A model generated the notes under the pieces. It did no database searches, had not been told where the DNA came from, and worked only from the letters and a program-made list of their open reading frames with translations. Positions 45,224 through 54,554 of a stretch of DNA of 64,000 nucleotides are shown in pieces (position 1 is the first letter of the stretch; each line of letters starts with the position of its first letter). Source of the stretch: Sphaerisporangium corydalis (GTDB lineage Bacteria; Actinomycetota; Actinomycetes; Streptosporangiales; Streptosporangiaceae). The DNA lies in contig NZ_JANZYP010000001.1 of the NCBI RefSeq assembly GCF_025506355.1, forward strand, positions 93,932 to 157,931, written 5' to 3'. The translations under genes and the position numbers were made by a program.

Positions 45224-46255
45224 TCACACGGCGGGGGAGACCCCATCGCCCGAAGCCCCGCCCGGCAGCAACCCGTCCAGCACCCCGTACGCCGGATTCG
45301 CCCGCGCCGCCCCCCGCACCTCACGCGCCGTCGAGGCCACATACCCCTGCCCCGTCACGATCGAGGAATGACCGAGCAACTCCATCAACTCGTGCGCCGA
45401 GGCGCCCCGCTCGGCCAGCCGGGTCGCGAACTCGTGCCGCAACGCGTGCACCAGCGTCCCCTTCTGCACCCGGTCGTTGATCCCCGCGTACCGGTAACAC
45501 TGCCCCACCAGGTACTGCAACCCGCCCCGCCGCAACGGCGCGTTCCTGGTGTCCACCAGCAACGCCGCCGACCTCGGCAACGACACCAGGCCGAACCGGC
45601 GCGACCGGCTGTCCAGATAATCCTCGATCAACCGCTCGATCGGCGCCTCGATCGGCAGCGAACGCGACCTGCCGCCCTTGCCCACCACCTGGATCCGGCG
45701 ATCACCCGGCGCCCCGCCGATCGACCCGATCGTCACACCCAGCAACTCCGCCGACCGCATCCCGGTCACCAGCGCCAGCCCCAGCACCACCAGATCGCGC
45801 TCCACCCACGGGTCACGCGCCTCCCGCGCCCCCGCCGCGATCCGCTCCAGCAACGTCGCCGACGCCGAACCGTCGCCCAGCAGCGGCTTGGGCGCCTTGG
45901 CCGGCTGCCTCGGCCGGGGGACCGCCGCCATCGGATTGCCCTCCAGCATCCCCTCGGCCACACAGAACGTCAGGAACTGGTTCCACGCGCTCCACGCCCG
46001 GTTCACACTCGCCGGCGACCGCGGCCCGGCGAAATCGGCGAACGCCGCGCGCACCAGCCGCCCCGTCAGCCGGCGCACCTCCAGCCCGCCCGGCTCCACC
46101 CCGGCCGCCTCCTCGGCGATCCGCCCCACGATCAGCAGATCACGCCGGTACCCGGCCACCGTGTGCGGGGACAGCTTCTTGGCCCGCAACCCCGACAGAA
46201 ACTCCGCGGTCGCCTCGGGCACCCGCATCAGCACCAGAGGGTCACCATCACCCAT
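45224..46255 (-). CDS. solitary tyrosine recombinase 3
   Basis: A 343-aa tyrosine recombinase: core-binding domain about 12-110, catalytic domain about 130-330. Catalytic set: Arg167 (TGMRSAE), Lys193 (GKGGRSR), His270 and Arg273 (HALRHEF), His296 (GHSS) and Tyr305 (QGYVAST). GGAGG precedes the ATG at 46255. It ends 3 bp from the stop of the convergent serine hydrolase gene. It is not a close relative of recombinases 1 and 2 judging by the motif flanks. Confidence 0.92.
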   Translation of the reverse strand: MGDGDPLVLMRVPEATAEFLSGLRAKKLSPHTVAGYRRDLLIVGRIAEEAAGVEPGGLEVRRLTGRLVRAAFADFAGPRSPASVNRAWSAWNQFLTFCVAEGMLEGNPMAAVPRPRQPAKAPKPLLGDGSASATLLERIAAGAREARDPWVERDLVVLGLALVTGMRSAELLGVTIGSIGGAPGDRRIQVVGKGGRSRSLPIEAPIERLIEDYLDSRSRRFGLVSLPRSAALLVDTRNAPLRRGGLQYLVGQCYRYAGINDRVQKGTLVHALRHEFATRLAERGASAHELMELLGHSSIVTGQGYVASTAREVRGAARANPAYGVLDGLLPGGASGDGVSPAV

Positions 46256-46407
46256 GACGGCCTCCGCACCGGCCAAAGCACCCGATCGTACGACGTGACA
46301 CACCTGCCGGTGATTATCCCGAAACCCGGCGAACCCACCCCCGCGACACGCCGCCCCGCACCCCGACCGGCCACGGAACGAACCGCCGGGGCACGGGGCG
46401 GCGGCCC

Positions 46408-48315
46408 TCAGAACCGCCAGCCGATCAGATTCCACTGCCACAAAAACCACACCAGCCCCGACAACCCCGCCAGCACCACCACCTGGTGGACCCGGGCCAC
46501 CACACCGGCACCCGGCCCCCGCCACCCCCGCACCGTCAGCACCGCCGCCGCCCCGGCCATCGCCAGCACCACCACAGGCACCACGAACAACACCCGGAAA
46601 CCCACCGGGGCACCGAACAGGAACCCGTCGGTGTCCCCCGACAACCACACCCCCAGCGCCACCAGGAACCCCAGCCCCGCCACACACGCCCCCGCGCCCA
46701 GCCAACGCGCCACCCGCCAGGCGCCCCCCGTACGAACAGGCCGGCGCCGCGCCCGCCGCCACACCCCCGCCACCGGAACCGCCAGCACGCTCAACGCCAC
46801 CACCGCGAACACCAGCAGCACCGGCAGGTTCACCGCCGGCGTCCGCCACACCGACATCAACTCGAACGCCGAACCCCGGTCGGTCGCCACATAACGCCGC
46901 CCGCCCGCACCCGACAGGAACACCAGCCGGTCACTCCCGTCCGCCAGCGCGTACGCCCCGTCCGCCTGAGGCGACCAGTCCTTGTCCTGGAAACGCACCA
47001 CACCGTCACCGCGCACCGCCACCCGCGCCGGCCCGAGCAGCACCAGGATCTTCTCGATCGTCGACTCACCGTGCCGCGTCCGCTCGTACAACCCCGCCAG
47101 CGGCGCGGCCGGCCGGGTGCCCGGCGGCGGCACCGGCCCGGGGGAGTCGGGCACCGCCCCCGCCGGGGCGAACCGGTCGAAGAACCCGTCGATCACCTTC
47201 TGCAACCCCGCGTCCGCGACACCGTTCACCGACACGAACACCCCCAGGTCACACCCCGGCACCAGCATCAGGACGCTCAGGAAACCCTCCCACCCGCCGT
47301 CGTGCATCAGCACCCGGTGCCCGTTGAACACCCGATCCTGGAAACCGTGCGCGTACCCGCCGAGCCGGGGGTCGTTGCCCGAGGACCGCTGGAACATCAG
47401 CGCCGCCGTCGCCGGATCCAGGATGGCCGCGTCACCGAACCGCCCCCCGCCCAGGTGGGCGATCATGAAGTGCGCCATGTCGGCCGCCGTGGCGCTGATC
47501 GAACCGTCCGGCGTCATCGGATCGAACGTGAACGGCACCGGCACGGCCCCCGGAAGGTAACTGCGCGCCAGGTCCGCCGCCAACGGCCCCGGCACCGGCT
47601 CGGCCGCCGTACTGTGCCCCATCTTCAACGGATCCAGCAGATGCCGCTGCACATAACGGTCGAACGGCTCCCCGCTCACCTGGGACACGATGTACCCCGC
47701 CAGCGCGGCACCGTAATTGGAGTACGCCGACACCTCACCCGGCGGCCGCACCCGCGCCGGAACGTGCGCCGCCAGATACTCGCCCAGCGGCGGCACCTCG
47801 GCCGCGGTCCGCGCCCCGGTCCCGACGAACCGGTCCTCGAAACCCGCGGTGTGCCCCATCAACGTGCGCAACGTCACCGGCGCGGCGAACGTCGCCGGGA
47901 TCGTGAACGTCCTCAGGTACCGGTTCACGTCCACGTCCAGGTCCAGCCGCCCCGCCTGCACCTGCTGCATCACCGCCGTCCAGGTGAACAACTTGGTGAT
48001 CGAGGCGATCCGCACCAGCGACCGCGAAGCGTCGAACCCCACCCCCCGCGCCACGTCCGCCAGCCCGTACCCCTTGGCGAACACCGTCCGGCCACCCGAC
48101 ACCACCGACACCACCGCCCCCGGCACACCCTCACGCCGCAACCCGCCCGGCAGGGCCCCGTCGAAGAACCCCGCCACCGCCGCCGGCGCGGGGGAGCGGC
48201 ACCCGGCCGAATCCGACCACGCCGGCGCCGCACCGCCCACCGGCACGGCGGCGGCACCCGCGCACAGGCCGAGCACCACGGCCACCCGGCTCAGACGGGA
48301 CAGGAAAGCACCCAT
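46408..48315 (-). CDS. exported serine beta-lactamase-like protein with C-terminal membrane helices
   Basis: A 635-aa protein: signal peptide (about 1-33), a class C-like serine hydrolase domain (about 45-390) with Ser105-Lys108 (SITK) and Tyr198-Ser-Asn200 (YSN), a beta-rich middle part (about 400-490) and four predicted transmembrane helices (about 495-632). This layout resembles PbpE/AmpC-like penicillin-binding esterases anchored by a C-terminal membrane module. GAGGAG precedes the ATG. It is divergent from the kinase at 48539, which could control it. Confidence 0.92.
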   Translation of the reverse strand: MGAFLSRLSRVAVVLGLCAGAAAVPVGGAAPAWSDSAGCRSPAPAAVAGFFDGALPGGLRREGVPGAVVSVVSGGRTVFAKGYGLADVARGVGFDASRSLVRIASITKLFTWTAVMQQVQAGRLDLDVDVNRYLRTFTIPATFAAPVTLRTLMGHTAGFEDRFVGTGARTAAEVPPLGEYLAAHVPARVRPPGEVSAYSNYGAALAGYIVSQVSGEPFDRYVQRHLLDPLKMGHSTAAEPVPGPLAADLARSYLPGAVPVPFTFDPMTPDGSISATAADMAHFMIAHLGGGRFGDAAILDPATAALMFQRSSGNDPRLGGYAHGFQDRVFNGHRVLMHDGGWEGFLSVLMLVPGCDLGVFVSVNGVADAGLQKVIDGFFDRFAPAGAVPDSPGPVPPPGTRPAAPLAGLYERTRHGESTIEKILVLLGPARVAVRGDGVVRFQDKDWSPQADGAYALADGSDRLVFLSGAGGRRYVATDRGSAFELMSVWRTPAVNLPVLLVFAVVALSVLAVPVAGVWRRARRRPVRTGGAWRVARWLGAGACVAGLGFLVALGVWLSGDTDGFLFGAPVGFRVLFVVPVVVLAMAGAAAVLTVRGWRGPGAGVVARVHQVVVLAGLSGLVWFLWQWNLIGWRF

Positions 48316-48526
48316 GGAACGACTCCTCGAAGACGACGGCCCGCCGCCGGACGGCGGCACCGGCCGGGGGACAGGGCCGCCCCGGCCGGAAGCGACGCCC
48401 CCCACCCTCGCCAAACCCCCGCACCGCCCACATCGCCCCGCGAGCGAAACCGCCTGCGACCAAAGTCGCAGCCCACCGCCCCCACCCGCCGACCAAAGGC
48501 CCACGAGAACACCCGCACCCACGGCC

Positions 48527-48539
48527 TAAGCTGCGGACA
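48527..48539 (+). promoter_or_regulatory. -10 box for a leaderless kinase mRNA
   Basis: TAAGCT (48527-48532) lies six bases before the kinase ATG and no ribosome site is visible. This fits a leaderless transcript. Confidence 0.5.
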
Positions 48540-49678
48540 TGGACGCGACACGCCGCCTGCGGGCCCGCCTCGCCGACCCGCGCCTCACCGACGCCGCCGT
48601 CGTCGCCGCCTGCCTGATCCTCACCGCCTTCGCCGTCAAAGCACGCTGGACCGACCTGCCCCGCCCCCTGATCGCCGCCGCCGGCACCGCCGGCGGCCTG
48701 GCCCAATGGCCCCGCCGCCGCCACCCCCTGATCGCCGCCGTCACCGGCGCCGCCGCCTACGCCCTGTCGGGCAACCCCGGCCCCCTGCTCACCGGCCTGT
48801 ACGCCGGCGCCTCCTACGCCCCCCGCCGCCACCTGTGGATCGTCCTGCCCGCCGGATGGGCCGGGCTCGCCGCCTGGTCATGGATCGCCGAAGGCACCCT
48901 GACCGCGCCCGACGCCACCTGGGCCGCCCTGGGCACCCTGGCGGTCACCGCCGTCGGCGTCCACACCGCCACCCGCCGCGACCTGGCCACCTCCTGGCGG
49001 CAACGCGCGGAAAGCGCCGAAGCCGAACGCCTGCTCCGCGAGGAACAGGCCCGCGCCGCCGAACGCACCCGCATCGCCCGCGAGATGCACGACGTCCTGG
49101 CCCACAAGGTGTCGCTCATCGCCCTGCACGCCGGCGCCCTGGAACTCACCACCACCGGCACCCCCGCCAACCAAGGCGCCGCGCTCATCCGGGTCACCGC
49201 CCGCGAAGCGCTGCAGGAACTGCGCTACGTCCTCGGCGTCCTGCGCACCGAACCCGGCTCAAACCACCCCCGCCACGACGAGCCGTTCGCCGACCTGACC
49301 TCCCTGGTCCGCGCCTCCACCGACGCCGGGCAGCACGTCGAGCTGGCCGACCACGCCGGCCCGCTGCCACCGGCCATGGCCCGCGTGGTCTACCGCGTCG
49401 CCCAAGAAGGCCTCACCAACGCCCGCAAACACGCCCCGGACGCCCCCGCCGCCGTCTCGGTCGACCGCGACGACACCACCGTCACCGTCACCGTCCACAA
49501 CACCCCGCCCGCCGGCCCGCCCGCCGACCTGCCGGGATCGGGGTCGGGCCTGGTCGGCCTGGCCGAACGCGTCCGCCTGGTCGGCGGCACCCTGCACGCC
49601 GGCCCGCCCGCCGGCGAACCCGGCGGCTGGCGGCTGCGCGCCGTCCTGCCCTGGCCCGACCCGGAGGGCACACGATGA
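48539..49678 (+). CDS. DesK/NarX-like sensor histidine kinase
   Basis: A 379-aa kinase with four to five N-terminal membrane helices (about 18-145), a coiled linker, HisKA_3 with His174 (IAREMHDVLAHKVSLI) and HATPase_c (about 255-372; VAQEGLTNARKHA, GSGLVGLAERVRLVGG). Its stop overlaps the response regulator ATG by 4 bp. Divergent from the exported beta-lactamase-like gene, suggesting an envelope signal; that is inference. Confidence 0.94.
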   Translation: MDATRRLRARLADPRLTDAAVVAACLILTAFAVKARWTDLPRPLIAAAGTAGGLAQWPRRRHPLIAAVTGAAAYALSGNPGPLLTGLYAGASYAPRRHLWIVLPAGWAGLAAWSWIAEGTLTAPDATWAALGTLAVTAVGVHTATRRDLATSWRQRAESAEAERLLREEQARAAERTRIAREMHDVLAHKVSLIALHAGALELTTTGTPANQGAALIRVTAREALQELRYVLGVLRTEPGSNHPRHDEPFADLTSLVRASTDAGQHVELADHAGPLPPAMARVVYRVAQEGLTNARKHAPDAPAAVSVDRDDTTVTVTVHNTPPAGPPADLPGSGSGLVGLAERVRLVGGTLHAGPPAGEPGGWRLRAVLPWPDPEGTR

Positions 49679-50328
49679 TCTCGGTACTGCTGGCCGACGA
49701 CGAGGCGCTCGTACGCGCCGGGCTGCGCATGATCCTGGAGACCGCCCCCGACATGACCGTGATCGGCGACGCGGGGGACGGCCGCGCCGCCGTCGAGGCC
49801 GCCCACCGCGACCGGCCCGACGTGGTCCTGATGGACATCCGCATGCCCGGCCTGGACGGGCTGGCCGCCACCGCGGCGATCCGCGCCCGCCCCGACCCGC
49901 CGTCGGTGATCGTCTTGACCACGTTCGACGCCGACGACGCCGTGTTCCGTGCCCTGGAGGCCGGCGCGACCGGGTTCCTGCTCAAGGACACCCCGCCCCA
50001 GGACCTGCTGCGCGCCGTGCGCCTGGCGGCGGCGGGGGACTCGATGCTCTCACCCGGGGTGACCCGGCAGATCATCGAACGGGTCACCGCCGAGGACCGC
50101 ACCCGCCGCCGCCGCGCGGCCCTGGACCGGCTCCAGGGGCTGACCGCGCGTGAACGGGAGGTGCTGGGCGAGATCGGCCTGGGTCACTCCAACGCCGAGA
50201 TCGCGGCCCGGCTGCACATGAGCGAGGCGACGGTGAAAAGCCACATCACCCGCCTGTTCGACAAGCTCTCGGCGACCAACCGCGTCCAGCTCGCCATCGC
50301 CGCGTTCCGGGCGGGTATCGCCGAGTGA
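49675..50328 (+). CDS. NarL/LuxR-type response regulator
   Basis: A 217-aa response regulator: receiver domain (about 1-118) with Asp54 (LMDIRMPGLDG) and LuxR helix-turn-helix (about 150-210; LGEIGLGHSNAEIAARLHMSEATVKSH). Cognate partner of the overlapping kinase. Followed 51 bp later by an AT-rich 13-bp-arm palindrome. Confidence 0.95.
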   Translation: MISVLLADDEALVRAGLRMILETAPDMTVIGDAGDGRAAVEAAHRDRPDVVLMDIRMPGLDGLAATAAIRARPDPPSVIVLTTFDADDAVFRALEAGATGFLLKDTPPQDLLRAVRLAAAGDSMLSPGVTRQIIERVTAEDRTRRRRAALDRLQGLTAREREVLGEIGLGHSNAEIAARLHMSEATVKSHITRLFDKLSATNRVQLAIAAFRAGIAE

Positions 50329-50378
50329 CGGATCCCGGCGGATCCCGGCGGGTCTTGGCCGGGGGGAGGGCGAATCAT

Positions 50379-50410
50379 GTTTCATGCATAAGTGCGATTA
50401 TGCATGAAAC
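50379..50410. terminator. 32-bp AT-rich palindrome 1 (13-6-13)
   Basis: Perfect 13-bp arms 50379-50391 and 50398-50410 flank a 6-bp spacer. It lies 51 bp after the response regulator stop, so it may terminate that transcript, but it is AT-rich and lacks a T-run. A protein-binding or recombinase site is an alternative. Confidence 0.5.
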
Positions 50411-50773
50411 GCTGATGTAAGCGCTGGTGGGAAGGGGCTCCGGCCAATTCGCGCCCGCCTGCCGCATCATGCGTCCGCGGGTGTTTCCGTGTGCCGCGTC
50501 CGTCCTGGGCCGGTGGCGCCGCCGGGCGCCGTACGGCCCGGCGTGGCGGCCGATCGTGATGGGCGGGACGTTCGCCGGGTGAACCGGACATCCGTAAAAC
50601 GATCATGAAACGGATGTGGATCATGACGGATCCCGATCATGGACCGGGCGCTCCAGGGCCCACGTGCGGCGCGCGCGTACACCGGCCGTGGCGAGGGCCG
50701 TCCGGAACGCGTCTGCGGGCGCGTGTCTTCGTGTGACATGTCCCCACCGGGCCCCGCTCGCCCGAATGGTCTC

Positions 50774-50805
50774 TAACCAGACAGAAGCTCAATTCTGTTT
50801 GGTTA
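50774..50805. terminator. 32-bp AT-rich palindrome 2 (13-6-13)
   Basis: Arms 50774-50786 and 50793-50805 match in 12 of 13 pairs around a 6-bp spacer. It lies 8 bp beyond the stop of the esterase pseudogene (minus strand), a position suited to a terminator. Same geometry as palindrome 1 but unrelated sequence. Confidence 0.55.
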
Positions 50806-50812
50806 CGGATTT

Positions 50813-51298
50813 TCAGGTGGAAAGCGGGCCTACCGGGTTCAGGACCCGGGTGAGCCAGTCGGCGCGGGTGCGGCGGACGGTGGCCGAGACCTCCGCCCGC
50901 GGGTACAGGGCGTCGAAGCCGTGGAAGCCGCCCGCCCAGACGTGGAGTTCCGCCTGGCCGCCGGCCGCCCAGATCCGGGTGGCGTAGTCGACGTCCTCGT
51001 CACGGAAGACCTCGGCCGACCCCGCGTCGACGTAGGTGGCCGGCAGGCCCGACAGGTCGGTGGCCACCGCGGGTGAGACGTAGGCGGGGACGTCGTGGCC
51101 GGTGAGGCCGGAGTACCGGTCCCCCATGACCATTCCGCCGCCGTGGATCCAGTAGACGCACGGTGCGGCGGCGGGGCGGCCGGTTCCGGCGGGGCTGAAG
51201 ATCGACAGCGGGATCCGGGCGCCGTCCGGTGTGGGGATGGTGGGTCGGTGGTCGTCACGGCCGGTCGGGCCGGTGGCGGACGGGGGTGACGGGCTCAG
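50813..51298 (-). pseudogene. internally deleted HSL-type esterase
   Basis: The frame encodes the start of an alpha/beta-hydrolase_3 esterase, including the oxyanion motif HGGGMVMGDR, and its end, including VPAYVSPAVATDLSGLP, DAGSAEVFRDED and the histidine motif GGFHGFD. The middle of about 100 residues, with the GDSAGG nucleophile, is missing: GDRYSGLTG joins directly to HDVPAY. There is no ATG or GTG upstream; only a CTG overlaps the preceding stop. I conclude it is a non-functional deletion remnant. Confidence 0.8.
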
Positions 51299-51600
51299 AA
51301 GGCGGCCTTGCCGCCGACGGGGATCTCGTCGGTGTACTGGGACTCGCCGGCGAGCAGCGGCTGGAGGCCGGCGACCAGTGCCTGCGCCTTCTCGGTGGCG
51401 AAGAACCTGGCGTGGGCCTCCTGGGTGGTCCAGCCTTCGGTGACGTGGACGACGTCGGGGTCGGAGGCCGAGCGGCCGACCAGGAACACGACGCAGTCGT
51501 CGTTGGACAGGGACGGGGCGTCGAGCAGGAGTCCGATCAGTTCGCCGGCCTTGCCGGGCTGTGCGGTCATGGTGGCGTGGAAGCCGTGCTTGACGCTCAT
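51295..51600 (-). CDS. small antibiotic-biosynthesis-monooxygenase-like (YgiN-type) protein
   Basis: A 101-aa single ABM-domain protein (MSVKHGFHATMTAQPGKAGELIGLLLDA; HVTEGWTTQEAHARFF). Such small dimeric proteins oxidise quinols or act as heme-independent monooxygenases. Start ATG 51600 is chosen by family length; another in-frame ATG at 51657 lacks a ribosome site. It is divergent from an AraC regulator that likely controls it together with the esterase remnant. Confidence 0.87.
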   Translation of the reverse strand: MSVKHGFHATMTAQPGKAGELIGLLLDAPSLSNDDCVVFLVGRSASDPDVVHVTEGWTTQEAHARFFATEKAQALVAGLQPLLAGESQYTDEIPVGGKAAF

Positions 51601-51757
51601 GGGGGTTCCGTTCGTTTGCGGAGCCGTGGTGTGCTCCTGCGATTCCGACGACTTCATGTAATCATCGTGACCTGCTGAAACGTTAGAATGATGCTCCTGG
51701 CCTCTTGCCTGATCCTCTCGTTGTGGGGAGTATCGGGTTCGTGTTTCAATCGGGGGC

Positions 51758-52663
51758 ATGGACCTTGAGGAGTTGCGTGCCCTGCTGGCCCGCCATGCCC
51801 GGCCCGACATGGGCACCGCGATCGACGGTGTCCTGGTGTCGAAGGTGGACCGGTCCTCTCCCCCGTCGCCGGCGATGTCGGGCACGGTGCTGGCCCTGAT
51901 CGCGCAGGGCGCGAAACGGATCGCGCTGGGCGACCGGGTGTACGAGTACCGCGCCGGGCAGTATCTGATCGCCTCGGTCGACATGCCGATCACCGGTCAC
52001 TTCACCGAGGCCAGCCCGGAGTCGCCTGCCCTGGGGTTCGGGCTGGTGCTGCGCCCGGCCGTGGTCGCGGAGGTGTTGCTGCGGGCCGCTCCGGGGGATC
52101 TTCCGCCGGCCGGTGGCGGTGCGGCGCCGGGCATGGCGGTGTGCGACGCGCCGGAGGGGCTGGTGGACGCGGTGGTCAGGATGGTGCGCCTGCTGGACCG
52201 GCCGCGTGACATGGCGGTGCTGGCGCCGTTGGTCGAGCGGGAGATCCTGTGGCGGCTCATCACCGGTGAGCAGGGCGGGGTGGTGCGTCAGCTCGGGCTG
52301 GCCGACAGCGGTCTGAGTCATGTGGCGCGGGCGGTGCGGTGGATCCGTGAGCACTACACGCAGTCGTTCCGCGTGGAGGAGGTGGCGCGGTTGTCGGGGA
52401 TGAGCGTGTCGGCGTTCTACCGCAACTTCCAGGAGGTCACGGCGATGAGCCCGATCCAGTTCCAGAAGCAGATCCGGTTGCAGGAGGCGCGGCTGCTGCT
52501 GGCGACCCACCCCAATGACGTGACCGGGGTGGGGTACCGGGTCGGGTACGACAGCCCGTCGCAGTTCAGCCGTGAGTACCGGCGGCAGTTCGGCGCGCCG
52601 CCCAGCCAGGACGCCGCGCGGCTGCGCGGTTCGGTGCCCGGCGCCTCGCCCGCCTTGGTGTGA
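51758..52663 (+). CDS. AraC-family regulator
   Basis: A 301-aa regulator with an AraC_N cupin domain (about 25-175) and a two-HTH AraC DNA-binding domain (about 190-290; FRVEEVARLSGMSVSAFYRNFQEVT, VGYRVGYDSPSQFSREYRRQFG). Common in actinobacteria next to small oxidoreductases, which it activates. Divergent from the YgiN-like gene. Confidence 0.94.
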   Translation: MDLEELRALLARHARPDMGTAIDGVLVSKVDRSSPPSPAMSGTVLALIAQGAKRIALGDRVYEYRAGQYLIASVDMPITGHFTEASPESPALGFGLVLRPAVVAEVLLRAAPGDLPPAGGGAAPGMAVCDAPEGLVDAVVRMVRLLDRPRDMAVLAPLVEREILWRLITGEQGGVVRQLGLADSGLSHVARAVRWIREHYTQSFRVEEVARLSGMSVSAFYRNFQEVTAMSPIQFQKQIRLQEARLLLATHPNDVTGVGYRVGYDSPSQFSREYRRQFGAPPSQDAARLRGSVPGASPALV

Positions 52664-52801
52664 CGGGCAGGTGCCCCTCCCCTGTCCCCCGGGTCTCCCC
52701 CGTTCCCCCGGGGTCTCTGCCTGGCTGGCGGTGGCCGGTCGCGGGCGGTGTAATGGTGGCTTCCGGGCGGGGTGCGCCGTGGTGGTGTGACAGGAGGGTT
52801 C

Positions 52802-53851
52802 GTGGGCGGGGACGAGGGTGTGGAGCGGGGGCGGGTGTCGGAGTGGCAGGCGGCCTGGGAGGTGCTGGGGCCGGTGATCGATCTGGTCACGCCGATGGCG
52901 GTGCGGGTGGCGGCGACGCTGGGGCTGAGTGATCTGATGGCCGGTGAGGTGGTGCCCGTGGCGGAGCTGGCGCGCCGTTCGGGGACCGATGAGGACGCGC
53001 TGGGCCGGTTGTTGCGTCACCTGGTGGGCCGGGGTGTGTACGCCGAGCCGGAGCCGGGGGGTTTCGCGGTGAACGGGCCGGCCGCGTTGCTGGCGGCCGG
53101 TCATCCTGCGGGGATGCGGGAGCGGCTGGATCTGGAGGGGTTCGGCGGGCAGATGGATCTGGCGTTCACCGGTCTGCTGCACACGGTCCGTACGGGGAGG
53201 CCGGCGTGGGAGTCGGTGTTCGGTGCCCCGTTCTGGCGGCATCTGGCGGCGAACCCTCGGTTGGGTGCGTCGTTCGACGCGATGATGGCGTCGGGGGCGG
53301 ACGCGCTGGCCGACGCGGTGTCGGGGGTCGACTGGTCGGGTGTGCGTCATGTGGTGGACGTCGGGGGTGGTGTCGGCGCTTTCCTGGCCGAGGTGCTGGG
53401 CGCCGGTCCGGGTGTGCGGGGCACGCTGGTGGATCTGCCGGAGACGGTGGAGGGGGGCCGGCGGTATCTGGCCGGGCGGGGGCTGGAGGGGCGGTGCGCG
53501 TTTTCCGGGCAGAGTTTCTTCGATCCGTTGCCGGTGGGGGGTGATGTGTACGTGCTCAGGCGTGTGGTGCACGACTGGGGGGACGAGGAGGCGTCGCTGG
53601 TGTTGCGCCGGTGCGCGGAGGCGGCGGGGCGGCGGGGGCGGGTGGTGGTGATCGAGACGCATGGGGGTTTCGGTGACGATCGGGCCATGTTCGCCGAGAT
53701 GGATCTGCGCATGCTGGTGCTGAGCGGTGGTCGTGAGCGTTCGGTGGAGGATTACGTCGCTTTGGCCGAGGGGGCGGGGCTCGGTCTGGCGGGGGTGCGT
53801 GACACTCCGCTGGGTCATGTTGTTTTGGACTGTGTCCCGGTGGGGTCCTGA
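52802..53851 (+). CDS. SAM-dependent O-methyltransferase (TcmO/DnrK type)
   Basis: A 349-aa methyltransferase with an N-terminal dimerisation helix domain (about 15-100) and a Rossmann AdoMet domain (about 160-349). Motif I is VVDVGGGVGAFLAEVLG, followed by GTLVDLPETV, and the catalytic region contains LRRVVHDWGDEEASLVLRRC with the general-base His. These enzymes methylate hydroxyls of aromatic polyketides or phenols. AGGAGGG precedes the GTG at 52802. No PKS gene adjoins it. Confidence 0.93.
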   Translation: MGGDEGVERGRVSEWQAAWEVLGPVIDLVTPMAVRVAATLGLSDLMAGEVVPVAELARRSGTDEDALGRLLRHLVGRGVYAEPEPGGFAVNGPAALLAAGHPAGMRERLDLEGFGGQMDLAFTGLLHTVRTGRPAWESVFGAPFWRHLAANPRLGASFDAMMASGADALADAVSGVDWSGVRHVVDVGGGVGAFLAEVLGAGPGVRGTLVDLPETVEGGRRYLAGRGLEGRCAFSGQSFFDPLPVGGDVYVLRRVVHDWGDEEASLVLRRCAEAAGRRGRVVVIETHGGFGDDRAMFAEMDLRMLVLSGGRERSVEDYVALAEGAGLGLAGVRDTPLGHVVLDCVPVGS

Positions 53852-53954
53852 CACCGGTCCCCGGGTCGGGGTCCCCGTGGTGATCGCGCACCGATGAGGT
53901 TTCCGCGCCGCGCCCGTCTGTATGTGTGGGATCGACTCACGAGAGGCCGGCACG

Positions 53955-54518
53955 ATGCGGAAACCGATCTTCGGGATGAACTTGAGCCTGGACGGCTACG
54001 TCGCCGCGCCCGGCGACGACCTGGGCTGGAGCGTGCCGAGCGACGAGATGTTCCAGTGGTGGTCCGACCGGGTGGCGGCGACCGGGCTGGCGTTGTACGG
54101 GCGCAAACTGTGGGAGGCGATGAGCTCCCACTGGCCGACCGCCGATCAGCGGCCCGGCGCCACACCGGCGGAGGTCGAGTACGCGCGCCGCTGGCGGGAC
54201 ATGCCGAAGGTGGTGTTCTCCTCGACGATCGGCACGGTCGACTGGAACACCCGCCTGGTCACCGGCGACGCGGTCGCCGAGATCACCCGGCTCAGGGCCG
54301 AGGACGGCGGCCCCATGGACATCGTCGGCGCCACACTTGCCGCGGCGGCCATGCGGGCCGGGCTGATCGACGAGTACGTGCTGGTCACCGCACCGGTCTT
54401 GCTGGGCGGCGGCACGCCGTTCTTCACGGCCCTGGACAGCTGGGTGAACCTGGACCTGGTGGAGACGCGGACGTTTCCCGGCGGTGTGGTGCTGACCCGA
54501 TACGAGACGAGGCGATGA
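53955..54518 (+). CDS. dihydrofolate-reductase-like (RibD C-terminal domain) protein
   Basis: A 187-aa single-domain reductase of the RibD-C/DHFR-like superfamily: KPIFGMNLSLDGYVAAP, YGRKLWEAM, PKVVFSSTI, GGPMDIVGATLAAAAMRAGLIDEY and PVLLGGGTPFF. It probably uses NADPH on an unknown substrate. The start is the ATG behind GAGAGG, not the in-frame ATG 33 bp upstream. Convergent with the ECF sigma gene. Confidence 0.92.
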   Translation: MRKPIFGMNLSLDGYVAAPGDDLGWSVPSDEMFQWWSDRVAATGLALYGRKLWEAMSSHWPTADQRPGATPAEVEYARRWRDMPKVVFSSTIGTVDWNTRLVTGDAVAEITRLRAEDGGPMDIVGATLAAAAMRAGLIDEYVLVTAPVLLGGGTPFFTALDSWVNLDLVETRTFPGGVVLTRYETRR

Positions 54519-54554
54519 GCACGGGCCGGCGGTGGTGTTCGGCTGGTCGGGTGC

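Larger units (their letters stand above)
50329..50812. other. intergenic region rich in palindromes
   Basis: No gene is supported here. It contains two AT-rich 32-bp palindromes (listed separately), a CATCCGT/ACGGATG inverted repeat (50589-50595 and 50610-50616), and three copies of GATCATG between 50600 and 50642. The density of dyads is higher than in any other gap of the window. Confidence 0.7.

Noticed and set aside
42876-46255. Genomic island or prophage around recombinases 2 and 3
   Set aside because: No phage, conjugation, replication or excisionase genes, no tRNA target and no flanking repeats were found.
44117-48315. Beta-lactam resistance locus
   Set aside because: Both proteins are of the broad serine esterase/AmpC-like group; one is cytosolic with an unusual YHS motif and the other has a membrane module. 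Resistance cannot be inferred.
46486-50328. 1280-residue plus-strand open frame
   Set aside because: Only its last 217 residues (from 49675) are the real response regulator; the rest is Arg/Pro/His-rich antisense of the beta-lactamase-like and an alternative frame of the kinase.
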